Part shown: positions 17,639 to 25,560 of the stretch, in pieces
How positions within the stretch are numbered: position 1 is the first letter of the stretch
Layout of the letters: each line of letters opens with the position of its first letter
Source of the DNA: Vibrio algivorus
GTDB taxonomy: Bacteria; Pseudomonadota; Gammaproteobacteria; Enterobacterales; Vibrionaceae
Assembly (NCBI RefSeq): GCF_002218005.2
Contig: NZ_AP018678.1
Span: 1,674,001 to 1,738,000, forward strand
Direction: 5' to 3'
Length of the DNA stretch: 64,000 bases
Notes under the pieces: model-generated
Told to the model about the DNA's origin: nothing
What the model saw: only the letters and a program-made list of their open reading frames with translations
The model's database searches: none
Program-made: the position numbers and the translations under genes

Positions 17639-17911
17639 TTACTGCTCTGATTTTCGAGCTTTATATTCATCCAATAGATTCACTGGCGGTGGTGGCAATT
17701 GTAGAAAGTAACCATCGTCTTTTAGTGACAGCTTTACTTTTTCAATATCCACTAAAGCAAGCTTACGGCCTTCCATTTTCATTACCATCACGAACGTTGG
17801 CTTTCCAAACATCTCAAGTAGAGTACTTGGCACATCTGAAAAATCATCTTTTTTCGGAATGTAGAGGTACATGCCTTCTTTCTTGCTGCTTTTATAAACA
17901 GAGCACAACAT
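17639..17911 (-). CDS. ycgL: YcgL-domain protein
   Basis: Small cytoplasmic protein of 90 residues in the YcgL (DUF709) family, whose biochemical function is not established. Recognised from MLCSVYKSSKKEGMYLYI, the KMEGRKLALVDIEKVK core and the proline run LPPPPVNLL. It is divergent from minCDE, the same neighbourhood as in E. coli, and upstream of the transglycosylase. A good ribosome site (AAAGGA) precedes the ATG. Confidence 0.93.
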   Translation of the reverse strand: MLCSVYKSSKKEGMYLYIPKKDDFSDVPSTLLEMFGKPTFVMVMKMEGRKLALVDIEKVKLSLKDDGYFLQLPPPPVNLLDEYKARKSEQ

Positions 17912-18179
17912 AATCGATCCTTTTTAATGTTTATTTATCTATATCCAAGTAACCTAAAGTACGGGTTTGAGCATATACTAGCCAAACACAGGTATCACAA
18001 CGACTTTCACTTGGATTTAGCCTCATTTTTTATCATTATGACAGGCAATTAACTTAATGATGCTTTAAATAGACTATAACATTGTGAGTCTTGATATTGT
18101 TACTGTTTCCAATGTTCATTCCAGCATTTTCAGTAATGACTATTTTTTCGTGCATTCAACATTCAGAGTAATCATCTCT

Positions 18180-18842
18180 ATGGCTACCAAACCCGATTTA
18201 AAAGGCAGTAGTTTTGCTTTATCCGTGCTTCATCTTACTGAAGATAATGTCGAAGATTGCCTGCAATTTTTACACAACAAAGTCGAACAAGCGCCAGCAT
18301 TTTTCACTCATGCTCCACTGGTTGTCGACATTGAGAAAGCACCACAAATTGACATAGATTTCGCGAGCTTACGTCAGGGCATTGTGAAAGCTGGCATGAT
18401 TCCGGTTGGCGTGACTGGTTGCCAAACGCCATTGATTAAAAAACAGGTAACTGATGCTGGTTTTGCTGTGATGTCGACCAGTAAATCCGGCTATCAAGCG
18501 CCTGCTGAAATCGTACCAACTAAAGTCGTTCGTACACCAATTCGATCAGGTCAACAAGTCTACGCAAAAGGCGGTGATCTTGTGATTCTGAATCATGTCA
18601 GTGCGGGCGCAGAAGTCATTGCAGATGGTAGTGTTCAAATACACGGAACCTGCCGCGGTCGTGTTATAGCCGGCGCTAGTGGTCAAAAAGGTGCGATGAT
18701 TTTATGCGATGTCCTACAAGCAGAATTGGTATCCATTGCTGGGCATTATCATTTAAGTGATCAAATTGCTTCCGAACACTGGCAGCAAAAAATGCTCGTC
18801 ACACTGCAAGATGAACAATTAAATTTCGACAAAATCAAATAA
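18180..18842 (+). CDS. minC: Septum-site inhibitor MinC
   Basis: Inhibitor of FtsZ assembly that keeps division away from the poles. From the ATG at 18180 it has 220 residues, the normal size. The N-terminal FtsZ-inhibiting domain covers about 1-100. A Pro/Thr-containing linker leads to the C-terminal beta-helix domain (VILNHVSAGAEVIADGSVQI and GRVIAGASGQKGA) that binds MinD and forms dimers. The frame is open upstream to 18084, but those 32 codons do not look like MinC. First of minC-minD-minE; a 128-bp gap before minD may carry a second promoter. Confidence 0.95.
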   Translation: MATKPDLKGSSFALSVLHLTEDNVEDCLQFLHNKVEQAPAFFTHAPLVVDIEKAPQIDIDFASLRQGIVKAGMIPVGVTGCQTPLIKKQVTDAGFAVMSTSKSGYQAPAEIVPTKVVRTPIRSGQQVYAKGGDLVILNHVSAGAEVIADGSVQIHGTCRGRVIAGASGQKGAMILCDVLQAELVSIAGHYHLSDQIASEHWQQKMLVTLQDEQLNFDKIK

Positions 18843-18853
18843 AAATAATTGTT

Positions 18854-18899
18854 TATAGCTAAAGTAATTGAAGCTGCAGCTTCAAATACGAAGGGTATA
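18854..18899. repeat. Short palindromic repeat, second family
   Basis: The core TTGAAGCTGCAGCTTCAA is a perfect palindrome inside TATAGCTAAAG...GAAGGGTATA. Both outer ends recur around 57091-57172, where the middle is longer. It sits in the minC-minD gap. Confidence 0.6.
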
Positions 18900-18970
18900 T
18901 AAAAATTAAGCATTTGATGTGACAATAGCATCAAACATTCAGTCTAAGATTCAACATAAAGGGAAATGAA

Positions 18971-19783
18971 ATGGCACGTACTATCGTCGTGACGTCTGGT
19001 AAAGGGGGTGTAGGTAAAACTACATCTAGCGCAGCGATTGCCTCAGGTCTTGCATTAAGAGGAAAGAAAACCGCTGTCATCGATTTTGATATTGGTTTAC
19101 GTAACCTCGACCTTATTATGGGATGTGAGCGTCGTGTGGTTTACGATTTTGTCAACGTTATCAATGGCGAAGCGACTCTTAACCAAGCGTTAATCAAAGA
19201 CAAACGTTGTGACAATCTATATATTCTTCCAGCTTCGCAAACTCGCGATAAAGATGCTTTGACTCACATCGGTGTAAAACGTGTATTGACTGAATTACAC
19301 GATATGGGCTTTGACTTCATTATCTGTGATTCTCCAGCGGGCATTGAGCAAGGTGCGTTAATGTCTTTGTATTTTGCTGATGAAGCCGTGATCACAACCA
19401 ACCCTGAAGTCTCTTCTGTTCGTGACTCCGACCGTATCTTAGGGCTATTGGATTCTAAATCACTCCGTGCCGAACAGGGTTTAGAGCCGGTTAAGCAACA
19501 CCTTCTATTAACTCGTTACAATCCAGGACGTGTTAATGCCGGTGAAATGCTCAGTGTGACTGACGTAGAAGACATTTTGCACATCCCTTTACTTGGCGTG
19601 ATTCCTGAAAGCCAAGCCGTGTTGAATGCTTCAAACAAGGGTGTACCTGTTATTCACGATAATGAATCTGATGCGGGCCTTGCTTATAGCGACGCAGTTG
19701 ACCGCCTACTCGGTGAAGAGAAAGAGTTTCGCTTCCTAACCGAAGAGAAGAAAGGCATCTTTAAACGTTTATTTGGGGGTTAA
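18971..19783 (+). CDS. minD: Septum-site ATPase MinD
   Basis: Peripheral-membrane ATPase that recruits MinC and oscillates with MinE. It has 270 residues, the usual length. The deviant Walker A SGKGGVGKTT sits at residues 9-18 with both signature lysines. The DFDIGLRNLD and CDSPAGIE motifs follow. The C-terminal amphipathic membrane-targeting helix is KKGIFKRLF. It has a strong AAAGGGA ribosome site. minE follows one base after its stop. Confidence 0.98.
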   Translation: MARTIVVTSGKGGVGKTTSSAAIASGLALRGKKTAVIDFDIGLRNLDLIMGCERRVVYDFVNVINGEATLNQALIKDKRCDNLYILPASQTRDKDALTHIGVKRVLTELHDMGFDFIICDSPAGIEQGALMSLYFADEAVITTNPEVSSVRDSDRILGLLDSKSLRAEQGLEPVKQHLLLTRYNPGRVNAGEMLSVTDVEDILHIPLLGVIPESQAVLNASNKGVPVIHDNESDAGLAYSDAVDRLLGEEKEFRFLTEEKKGIFKRLFGG

Positions 19784-19784
19784 T

Positions 19785-20048
19785 ATGTCATTACTGCAAT
19801 TCTTCCGACCGAAGAAAAAAGATACTGCTAACCTTGCCAAAGAACGTTTACAGATCATTGTTGCTGAGCGTCGTAACCAAGGAAGCGCCAATCCTTCTTA
19901 TCTTCCTCAGTTAAAAGAAGATATCCTACAAGTATTGAGCAAATACGTTTCCGTTGATCCATCAATGGTTAACGTTAGCTTAGAACAAGGTGATGATGAT
20001 CTTTCGGTGTTAGAGTTAAATATTCAGTTGCCGGAAAAAGAAGAATAA
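19785..20048 (+). CDS. minE: Cell division topological specificity factor MinE
   Basis: Displaces MinC from MinD and stimulates MinD ATPase, confining division to midcell. It has 87 residues. The N-terminal membrane/MinD-contact part is MSLLQFFRPKKKDTANLAKE with RLQIIVAERR. The C-terminal topological domain covers about residues 35-87. The open frame begins 12 bases earlier at a TTG, but GGGGG lies just before the ATG at 19785 and the normal N-terminus starts there. Confidence 0.97.
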   Translation: MSLLQFFRPKKKDTANLAKERLQIIVAERRNQGSANPSYLPQLKEDILQVLSKYVSVDPSMVNVSLEQGDDDLSVLELNIQLPEKEE

Positions 20049-20189
20049 GTTCCTAGTTACGAGTCCCTAGTTCCTAGGCTTTGAACGCTTCCAAAACATA
20101 AAAAAGCTGAACCACTTAAAAATGGTTCAGCTTTTTGATTTCTTTTCCTGTTTCTTTCTTTTTCTAGGGACTAGGAACTAGCAGCCTAG
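20049..20189. repeat. CTAG-rich imperfect inverted repeat flanking a terminator
   Basis: Left arm 20049-20080 contains GTCCCTAGTTCCTAGGCT. Right arm 20164-20189 contains CTAGGGACTAGGAACTAG and AGCCTAG. The arms are approximately inverse and surround the minE/rnd terminator. Confidence 0.6.
20101..20136. terminator. Bidirectional terminator between minE and rnd
   Basis: Perfect 14-bp stem AAAAAGCTGAACCA/TGGTTCAGCTTTTT with an 8-nt loop, between convergent genes. Confidence 0.92.
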
Positions 20190-20198
20190 AAACCTCTA

Positions 20199-21317
20199 TT
20201 AACTCATCTTTTTATTCAACGCCTCGCCAACAATCTCCTTGCGCCACCCTTGCATGACATCCGGTAATTGCTCTGGGTTACGGTCTTTATTCCATACCCA
20301 AGAAATAAATTGATTAAGCTGCTTTTTCGACGCTAAGAACTCGGTAGCTAGACCTGATGACTCTGAAGCTAATTTCACTTCATCTTTAAGTAATTTGAAT
20401 AATTGCTTATAGGCTGGATTATCCATTAAACGAGTGATCTTAGCTGGCCATTCACTCTCAGCTATTGCTTGGCCTTGTTTCACCATTTCAATTAACGTAT
20501 TGCCATGACGACGAATTTCACGATGATCGAAGCCTGCTTCATTCATCTCTTTTAGGCTGGTCATTTCATTGCGGCACACTTCGACCATATTGGCTTCTTT
20601 AACGATGAAATTTAACGCTAAATCTCGCTTTTGTGCCTCCAATAAGCGCCACTGAGCAATGATTTTTAAGATCGCTAATTGTTGCGGTTTTAATATCCAC
20701 GCACCTTTAACCGATAAATACGCCTGCTCTGGTTTAACTTGTTTCAATCGCTTTTCAACAAGTAGTTGTGACTCTTGCTCAACGGCTTCGAGCCAACCTT
20801 TAACTTCCACTTGCTCTAACAATTGTTGATACAATGGCAGCAAATAAAAAACATCCGCAGCGGCGTAATCAAGCTGCTTATCGGTTAATGGACGTGCTAA
20901 CCAATCGGCGCGAGATTCACTCTTATCGAGCTCAACGCTTAGGTAATCGTTAACCAACGCGGCAAACCCCGTTGATAAGCCGTAACCTAAGAAAGCGGCC
21001 ATCAATTGAGTGTCAATCATTGGCGTCGGCGTGCAACCAAACGCATGTTGAAAGACTTCTAAGTCTTCACCGCAAGCATGCAAAACTTTTGTTACTGATG
21101 TGTCACTCAGCAACTCAGAAAAAGCTTGCATATCATCAATCTCAAGCGGATCAATCAATACCAATTGTTCGCCGTCATACAGCTGAATAAGCCCTAACTG
21201 TGGGTGATAAGTACGCGTTCGTACAAATTCGGTATCAAGCATCACAACATCGGCTAAACGTGCTTTTTGGCACACCTCAGTAAGTTGCTGGCTGTCTTTG
21301 ATGATGATGTAATTCAC
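20199..21317 (-). CDS. rnd: Ribonuclease D
   Basis: 3'-5' exoribonuclease that trims tRNA and other stable RNA 3' ends. It has 372 residues, close to E. coli Rnd. The DEDDy active-site blocks are VMLDTEFVRTRT (Exo I), LHACGEDLEVF (Exo II) and LDYAAADVFYLLPLY (Exo III). HRDC-type helical regions follow in the C-terminal half. The gene is convergent with minE and lies just downstream of fadD, an order shared with E. coli. Confidence 0.97.
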   Translation of the reverse strand: MNYIIIKDSQQLTEVCQKARLADVVMLDTEFVRTRTYHPQLGLIQLYDGEQLVLIDPLEIDDMQAFSELLSDTSVTKVLHACGEDLEVFQHAFGCTPTPMIDTQLMAAFLGYGLSTGFAALVNDYLSVELDKSESRADWLARPLTDKQLDYAAADVFYLLPLYQQLLEQVEVKGWLEAVEQESQLLVEKRLKQVKPEQAYLSVKGAWILKPQQLAILKIIAQWRLLEAQKRDLALNFIVKEANMVEVCRNEMTSLKEMNEAGFDHREIRRHGNTLIEMVKQGQAIAESEWPAKITRLMDNPAYKQLFKLLKDEVKLASESSGLATEFLASKKQLNQFISWVWNKDRNPEQLPDVMQGWRKEIVGEALNKKMS

Positions 21318-21387
21318 GTCAATCCTTAAATGAAATGCCAGAACTTAATGTCTGGCATTTGAGGGTATATTTTAAAAGCAAAAGAAA

Positions 21388-23097
21388 TTACGCCGTTGTT
21401 TCTGGCGAGGCCTTACTTTTCGATAAATTAGCAATATTTTCTTCTCTTAGCTCACGTCGCAAGATTTTACCAACATTACTCTTAGGAAGTTCTTCACGAA
21501 ACTCAACGATTTTCGGAATTTTATAACCGGTTAAGTGTTCACGACAATGGGCAATAAGCTCTTCTTTAGTTAAGCTACTGTCATTCTTCACTACATAAAT
21601 TTTGACGACTTCACCTGAAGTATCATGCGGCTGACCAATCGCTGCCACTTCTAATACTTTACCGTGAAGAGCAACCACATCTTCAATTTCATTCGGGTAG
21701 ACGTTGAAGCCTGATACTAAAATCATGTCTTTCTTACGATCAACGATATACATGAAGCCTTCGTCATCAAAACGCACGATATCACCGGTTGATAACCAAC
21801 CATCTTGCGTGATCACTTCTTTGGTCGCTTCAGCACGGTTCCAGTAACCTTCCATTACCTGAGGGCCACGCACTTGCAACTCACCAGTTTGGTCGAAACC
21901 AAGCACATTACCTTCATCATCGATAATACGAACTTCGGTCGATGGCATAGCTAAGCCAATCGAACCATTGTATTCAGTAAGATCATAAGGATAAGCCGCA
22001 ACTAAAGGAGAACACTCGGTTAGACCATAGCCTTCCAATAAGTAGCACTTAGTAATGTTAATCCACTTATCTGCCACCGCACGCTGAACCGCCATACCGC
22101 CACCAACAGATAAACGCAAGTGACTAAAGTTCAACTCTTTAAAATCTTCATTATTCACAAGTGCATTAAATAATGTGTTTACCCCAGTAATGGCAGTAAA
22201 TGGCACTTTTTGTAGCTCTTTAACAAAGGTTGGAATGTCTCGTGGGTTGGTAATTAGTAAGTTAGCACCACCAATTTCCATAAATAATAAACAGTTAATC
22301 GTTAAGGCAAACACATGGTAAAGCGGCAATGCGGTAACAACCGTTTCACGACCATCACGTAATAACGATCCATAAGCACCTTTGGCTTGTAAAACGTTCG
22401 CAACCATATTGCGATGGGTTAAAATCGCCCCTTTTGCGACACCAGTTGTACCACCGGTATATTGCAAGAACGCGATATCATCTCCTTCAAGGAAGGGCTT
22501 CACGTATTGTAGACGACGGCCTTTATACAAGGCTTTACGGAAGGAAATAGCACCTGGCAAGTGGTACTTAGGCACTAAACCTTTTACATATTTAACGATG
22601 AAATCAACCGCTGTACCTTTTACTTTCGGCAGCATTTGACCAAGGCTGGTTAAGATAACGTGCTTAATTGGTGTATTTTCTACCGCTTTTTCTAAAGTAT
22701 GAGCAAAGTTAGATACAATCACAATCGCTTTGGCATCGGCATCATTTAACTGATGCTCTAGCTCACGTGGTGTATAAAGTGGATTAACGTTAACCGCAAT
22801 CATACCAGCGCGTAAAATACCAAATAAGGCAATTGGGTATTGCAATACGTTTGGCATCATTAAGGCAACACGATCGCCCTTTTTCAATTTTAAATCATTT
22901 TGTAAGTAGGCGGCAAAAGCACGGCTACGCTCTTCCAACTTACGGAAAGTCATTACTGAGCCCATATTCATGAAAGCAGGCTGATCGGCAAACTTTTGTA
23001 CCGATTGCTCAAACATATCAATCAAAGAGCTGTATTGATCTGGGTTAATAGTTTCTGGCACATTCTCTGGGTAACGCTTTAACCACGGTTTTTCCAC
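21388..23097 (-). CDS. fadD: Long-chain fatty acid-CoA ligase FadD
   Basis: Activates imported long-chain fatty acids to acyl-CoA with ATP, coupling uptake to beta-oxidation; peripheral inner-membrane enzyme. It has 569 residues. The AMP-binding P-loop is YTGGTTGVAKGA. The FACS signature region contains GWLSTGDI, IVDRKKDMILVSGFNVYPNEIE and the C-terminal catalytic Lys in KSNVGKILRREL. Translation starts at GTG (23097) with AAAGGAAAG seven bases upstream. Order with rnd, slp, tsaB and yoaA matches other gammaproteobacteria. Confidence 0.97.
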   Translation of the reverse strand: MEKPWLKRYPENVPETINPDQYSSLIDMFEQSVQKFADQPAFMNMGSVMTFRKLEERSRAFAAYLQNDLKLKKGDRVALMMPNVLQYPIALFGILRAGMIAVNVNPLYTPRELEHQLNDADAKAIVIVSNFAHTLEKAVENTPIKHVILTSLGQMLPKVKGTAVDFIVKYVKGLVPKYHLPGAISFRKALYKGRRLQYVKPFLEGDDIAFLQYTGGTTGVAKGAILTHRNMVANVLQAKGAYGSLLRDGRETVVTALPLYHVFALTINCLLFMEIGGANLLITNPRDIPTFVKELQKVPFTAITGVNTLFNALVNNEDFKELNFSHLRLSVGGGMAVQRAVADKWINITKCYLLEGYGLTECSPLVAAYPYDLTEYNGSIGLAMPSTEVRIIDDEGNVLGFDQTGELQVRGPQVMEGYWNRAEATKEVITQDGWLSTGDIVRFDDEGFMYIVDRKKDMILVSGFNVYPNEIEDVVALHGKVLEVAAIGQPHDTSGEVVKIYVVKNDSSLTKEELIAHCREHLTGYKIPKIVEFREELPKSNVGKILRRELREENIANLSKSKASPETTA

Positions 23098-23198
23098 GGT
23101 ACTTTCCTTTATACTGTATTACATGCAGTTTCAATGCTTACATTATGAATAAACTACTATGCACTTTTATTATAAATTTGATTTCACAAAGTAATGCT

Positions 23199-23240
23199 TA
23201 TACCCAAGTGACTTCAAGGTGCAAGTTACTTGGGTATATA
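23199..23240. repeat. Minimal palindromic copy of the intergenic repeat
   Basis: TATACCCAAGTGACTT, eight bases, then AAGTTACTTGGGTATA: only the two outer arms of the long repeats at 28782 and 58932 remain. It lies upstream of fadD and downstream of the hydrolase gene. Confidence 0.8.
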
Positions 23241-23262
23241 GTAACGGCTATCACTTTTCAGG

Positions 23263-24153
23263 TTAATTATTTAAATCACATTTTCTGCTGTTTTTGTCTA
23301 CAAAAGTGGCGATCAGGTCACTAACTTGCGTAGAAGATTCAATATGGCAATGATGTCCACCTGACACGGTCACTTCATGACAATGTTTTAATGCCGCCTT
23401 TCTCATCACCGCATTGGTAAGTTGTGGGAAACCACGATCGCCCAAAATCAATAAATTAGGGAATTCGATTGCTTGTAAATAAGCCAAGCTTTGCTCTTCC
23501 GTCATACGATAAATTGACTGACATTTTAGCTTTGCATCATAACGCCAATGCCAATGTCCATCGTCAAGATAAGTGCCTCTTTCTATTAAAGGCATTAACT
23601 GTTTAGCCGTTAGTTGGTTGGCATGCATTCGATGTAAACAAGCATCATATTGCGATTTGTAACGTCGAGTTGGTTTGGCTTGAATACGTTGTCGGCTCAA
23701 AACACCTTTGCGTAAGCGTTCAACGCTACTGTCAGCAGATTCACTCAGTGGTCCCAAGCCCTCAATTTGAATAAGCCCCTGCACTTTGTCAGGAAAGGCG
23801 GCACTATAACAACTTGCAATTAAAGCACCAAGTGAATGCCCGATTAAAATGCATTTATTTGGAGCGATATTCGTTAATAGCTCGTGAATATCGGCGATAT
23901 AGTCGTGAAATGGATAAAAATTGTCCGCACTTCGATGTTGAGATAAGCCATGTCCAGCCAAATCAATAGACAATAAGTGCCAATTTTTTTGCTGTGCGGT
24001 TAGTTCTAAGGTTTCTAATATCGGCGTAAAACTGGCTGCGTTATCCAACCAACCGTGCAAAAATAAAAGAGTCACATTGGCGTGACTCTCTTGTCCAAAT
24101 TCAAGGCCGGATAATCGTAAATGAGATAACTGAATCTCTCTTTCTCGCAACAT
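23263..24153 (-). CDS. Alpha/beta hydrolase
   Basis: Cytoplasmic hydrolase or esterase of unknown substrate, 296 residues. Alpha/beta-hydrolase landmarks are the oxyanion strand LLFLHGWLDNAASF, the nucleophile elbow GHSLGA (S107), a late Asp in LLILGDRGFP and the catalytic His in GGHHCHIE. It lies 14 bp after the Slp lipoprotein gene and upstream of fadD, so it may be co-transcribed with lipid metabolism genes. No lipase-specific features or signal peptide were seen. Confidence 0.9.
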   Translation of the reverse strand: MLREREIQLSHLRLSGLEFGQESHANVTLLFLHGWLDNAASFTPILETLELTAQQKNWHLLSIDLAGHGLSQHRSADNFYPFHDYIADIHELLTNIAPNKCILIGHSLGALIASCYSAAFPDKVQGLIQIEGLGPLSESADSSVERLRKGVLSRQRIQAKPTRRYKSQYDACLHRMHANQLTAKQLMPLIERGTYLDDGHWHWRYDAKLKCQSIYRMTEEQSLAYLQAIEFPNLLILGDRGFPQLTNAVMRKAALKHCHEVTVSGGHHCHIESSTQVSDLIATFVDKNSRKCDLNN

Positions 24154-24167
24154 GATTTTGTTATGCC

Positions 24168-24713
24168 CTATTTCACTTCTTGGATCACTCTAGCCCTAGT
24201 TGGCCCATAATTATGGCAAAAAGCGGAACCTCGTAAGCAACTGCCTATCCACCAATCATCATTTTCAATATACGTTGATTTTTCGATAGTCCATAAACGT
24301 TGCCCATTGGCTTTCAATGTAGGGAAAGTATAAGAGTATTCACCGACTTTTCCTTGTTCTGGCTCTACACTTTGTCCGACCACAGTGATCAAACGTCCCG
24401 ATTTATAAGTAACCGGCTCCAAGAAACCATCAACATAGGCGACAAAACGCCCTTTCGGCTCACTATCTAAACTCGGCTTACCATCAGAAGAAATCGGCAA
24501 GTTTACAATTTCAATCCTGGTTTGATCTGGAAGATTGGTGACTTTCGTTATGATGCCGCCCAAACGAACTTCAACCGGTTTATTTGGGTCGGAATTAATC
24601 CATTGTTGATAGTCAGTAATTGGCTGTGCTGAGGCCGCTTCTAGCTCAGGAGGCAGAGAAGAGCATGCTGATAGCCCAATAAGCATTAAAAACAACAAAC
24701 CATACTTTTTCAT
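24168..24713 (-). CDS. Slp family outer-membrane lipoprotein (YeaY-like)
   Basis: Outer-membrane lipoprotein of the Slp/YeaY family; precise function is not known, though family members are induced by starvation or envelope stress. It has 181 residues, with lipobox LSACSSLPP and lipidated Cys at residue 17. Slp-type blocks are VRLGGIITKVTN, GRFVAYVDGFLEPVTYKSG and RLITVVGQ. In E. coli yeaY also neighbours fadD. The mature protein starts SSLPPE with no retention Asp at +2, so export to the outer membrane is expected. Confidence 0.93.
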   Translation of the reverse strand: MKKYGLLFLMLIGLSACSSLPPELEAASAQPITDYQQWINSDPNKPVEVRLGGIITKVTNLPDQTRIEIVNLPISSDGKPSLDSEPKGRFVAYVDGFLEPVTYKSGRLITVVGQSVEPEQGKVGEYSYTFPTLKANGQRLWTIEKSTYIENDDWWIGSCLRGSAFCHNYGPTRARVIQEVK

Positions 24714-24809
24714 GCTTTCATTCCTTATTGACTATCGGCATGTGTGATTACGAATATTTTCTATGACTGTAATAAACCCGTTCAAGTTCCATAAATAAAA
24801 TATGAGAAT

Positions 24810-25526
24810 TTATTCACGACCTGGCAGTTTTTTCCAAGTCACTTTATCGCGTAAATAAGTTGGGCTCGCTTGTTCAGCGTCAACTGTATTACCTTTTTGC
24901 CACTCAAATTGCGCTAACACGGCAATATCTTGGGCTTCAGGGTACAAAACGTCACCTTTTGTCATCGACAACGGCAGGCTATCTAATGATTCCGTATACG
25001 CATCCCAGCCAGTACCGGCTTGAGTCCAAACGCCTTCTTTCGAGGTTAAATACTCAGCCAGTTCTTGTGGTGGGATCACGCATTCTTGTTGTCCATCCGA
25101 TACCGCAATGGCTTGCCATTCACCATTGGTTTGACGTTGATATTGACCCCAATAGATTTCACTCATACGTGCATCAATTGCTGCCACGACCTTCTCAGAT
25201 TGCTGAGTACGGTAGGTTGCTTGCGCCATCGCAGTTAGTGTGGAAATACCAATCATTGGCAACTCAGCACCAAAAGCTAAACCTTGCGCAATACCAATAC
25301 CAATACGCACACCAGTAAAACTACCCGGACCACGGCCAAAGGCTAATGCATCGAGATCTTGTAGTGTGATACCACCTTCTTTCAATACCTCATCGACCAT
25401 TGGCAGAATTTTTTTAGTGTGATCACGAGGTGCCACTTCACTGCGTGCGATGGTGCGACCATCAATCATTAAAGCAACAGAACAGTTTTCTGTTGATGTA
25501 TCTAAGGCTAGAATTTTTGCGCTCAT
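24810..25526 (-). CDS. tsaB: tRNA t6A biosynthesis protein TsaB
   Basis: Cytoplasmic partner of TsaD and TsaE in making the N6-threonylcarbamoyl group on A37 of ANN-decoding tRNAs. It has 238 residues with an actin-like ASKHA fold. N-terminal ILALDTSTENCSVAL and the FGRGPGSFTGVRIGIG block are diagnostic. It lacks the TsaD metal-binding His pair, as expected for TsaB. It lies 34 bp downstream of yoaA in the same direction, a neighbourhood shared with E. coli. Confidence 0.96.
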   Translation of the reverse strand: MSAKILALDTSTENCSVALMIDGRTIARSEVAPRDHTKKILPMVDEVLKEGGITLQDLDALAFGRGPGSFTGVRIGIGIAQGLAFGAELPMIGISTLTAMAQATYRTQQSEKVVAAIDARMSEIYWGQYQRQTNGEWQAIAVSDGQQECVIPPQELAEYLTSKEGVWTQAGTGWDAYTESLDSLPLSMTKGDVLYPEAQDIAVLAQFEWQKGNTVDAEQASPTYLRDKVTWKKLPGRE

Positions 25527-25560
25527 TAAGGCCTCAAGCTAGTTGTTGTCTATCATGACT

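Noticed and set aside
17941..18020. Possible repeat copy upstream of minC/ycgL
   Set aside because: Starts ATATCCAAGTAACC but then diverges; the second arm is not convincing.
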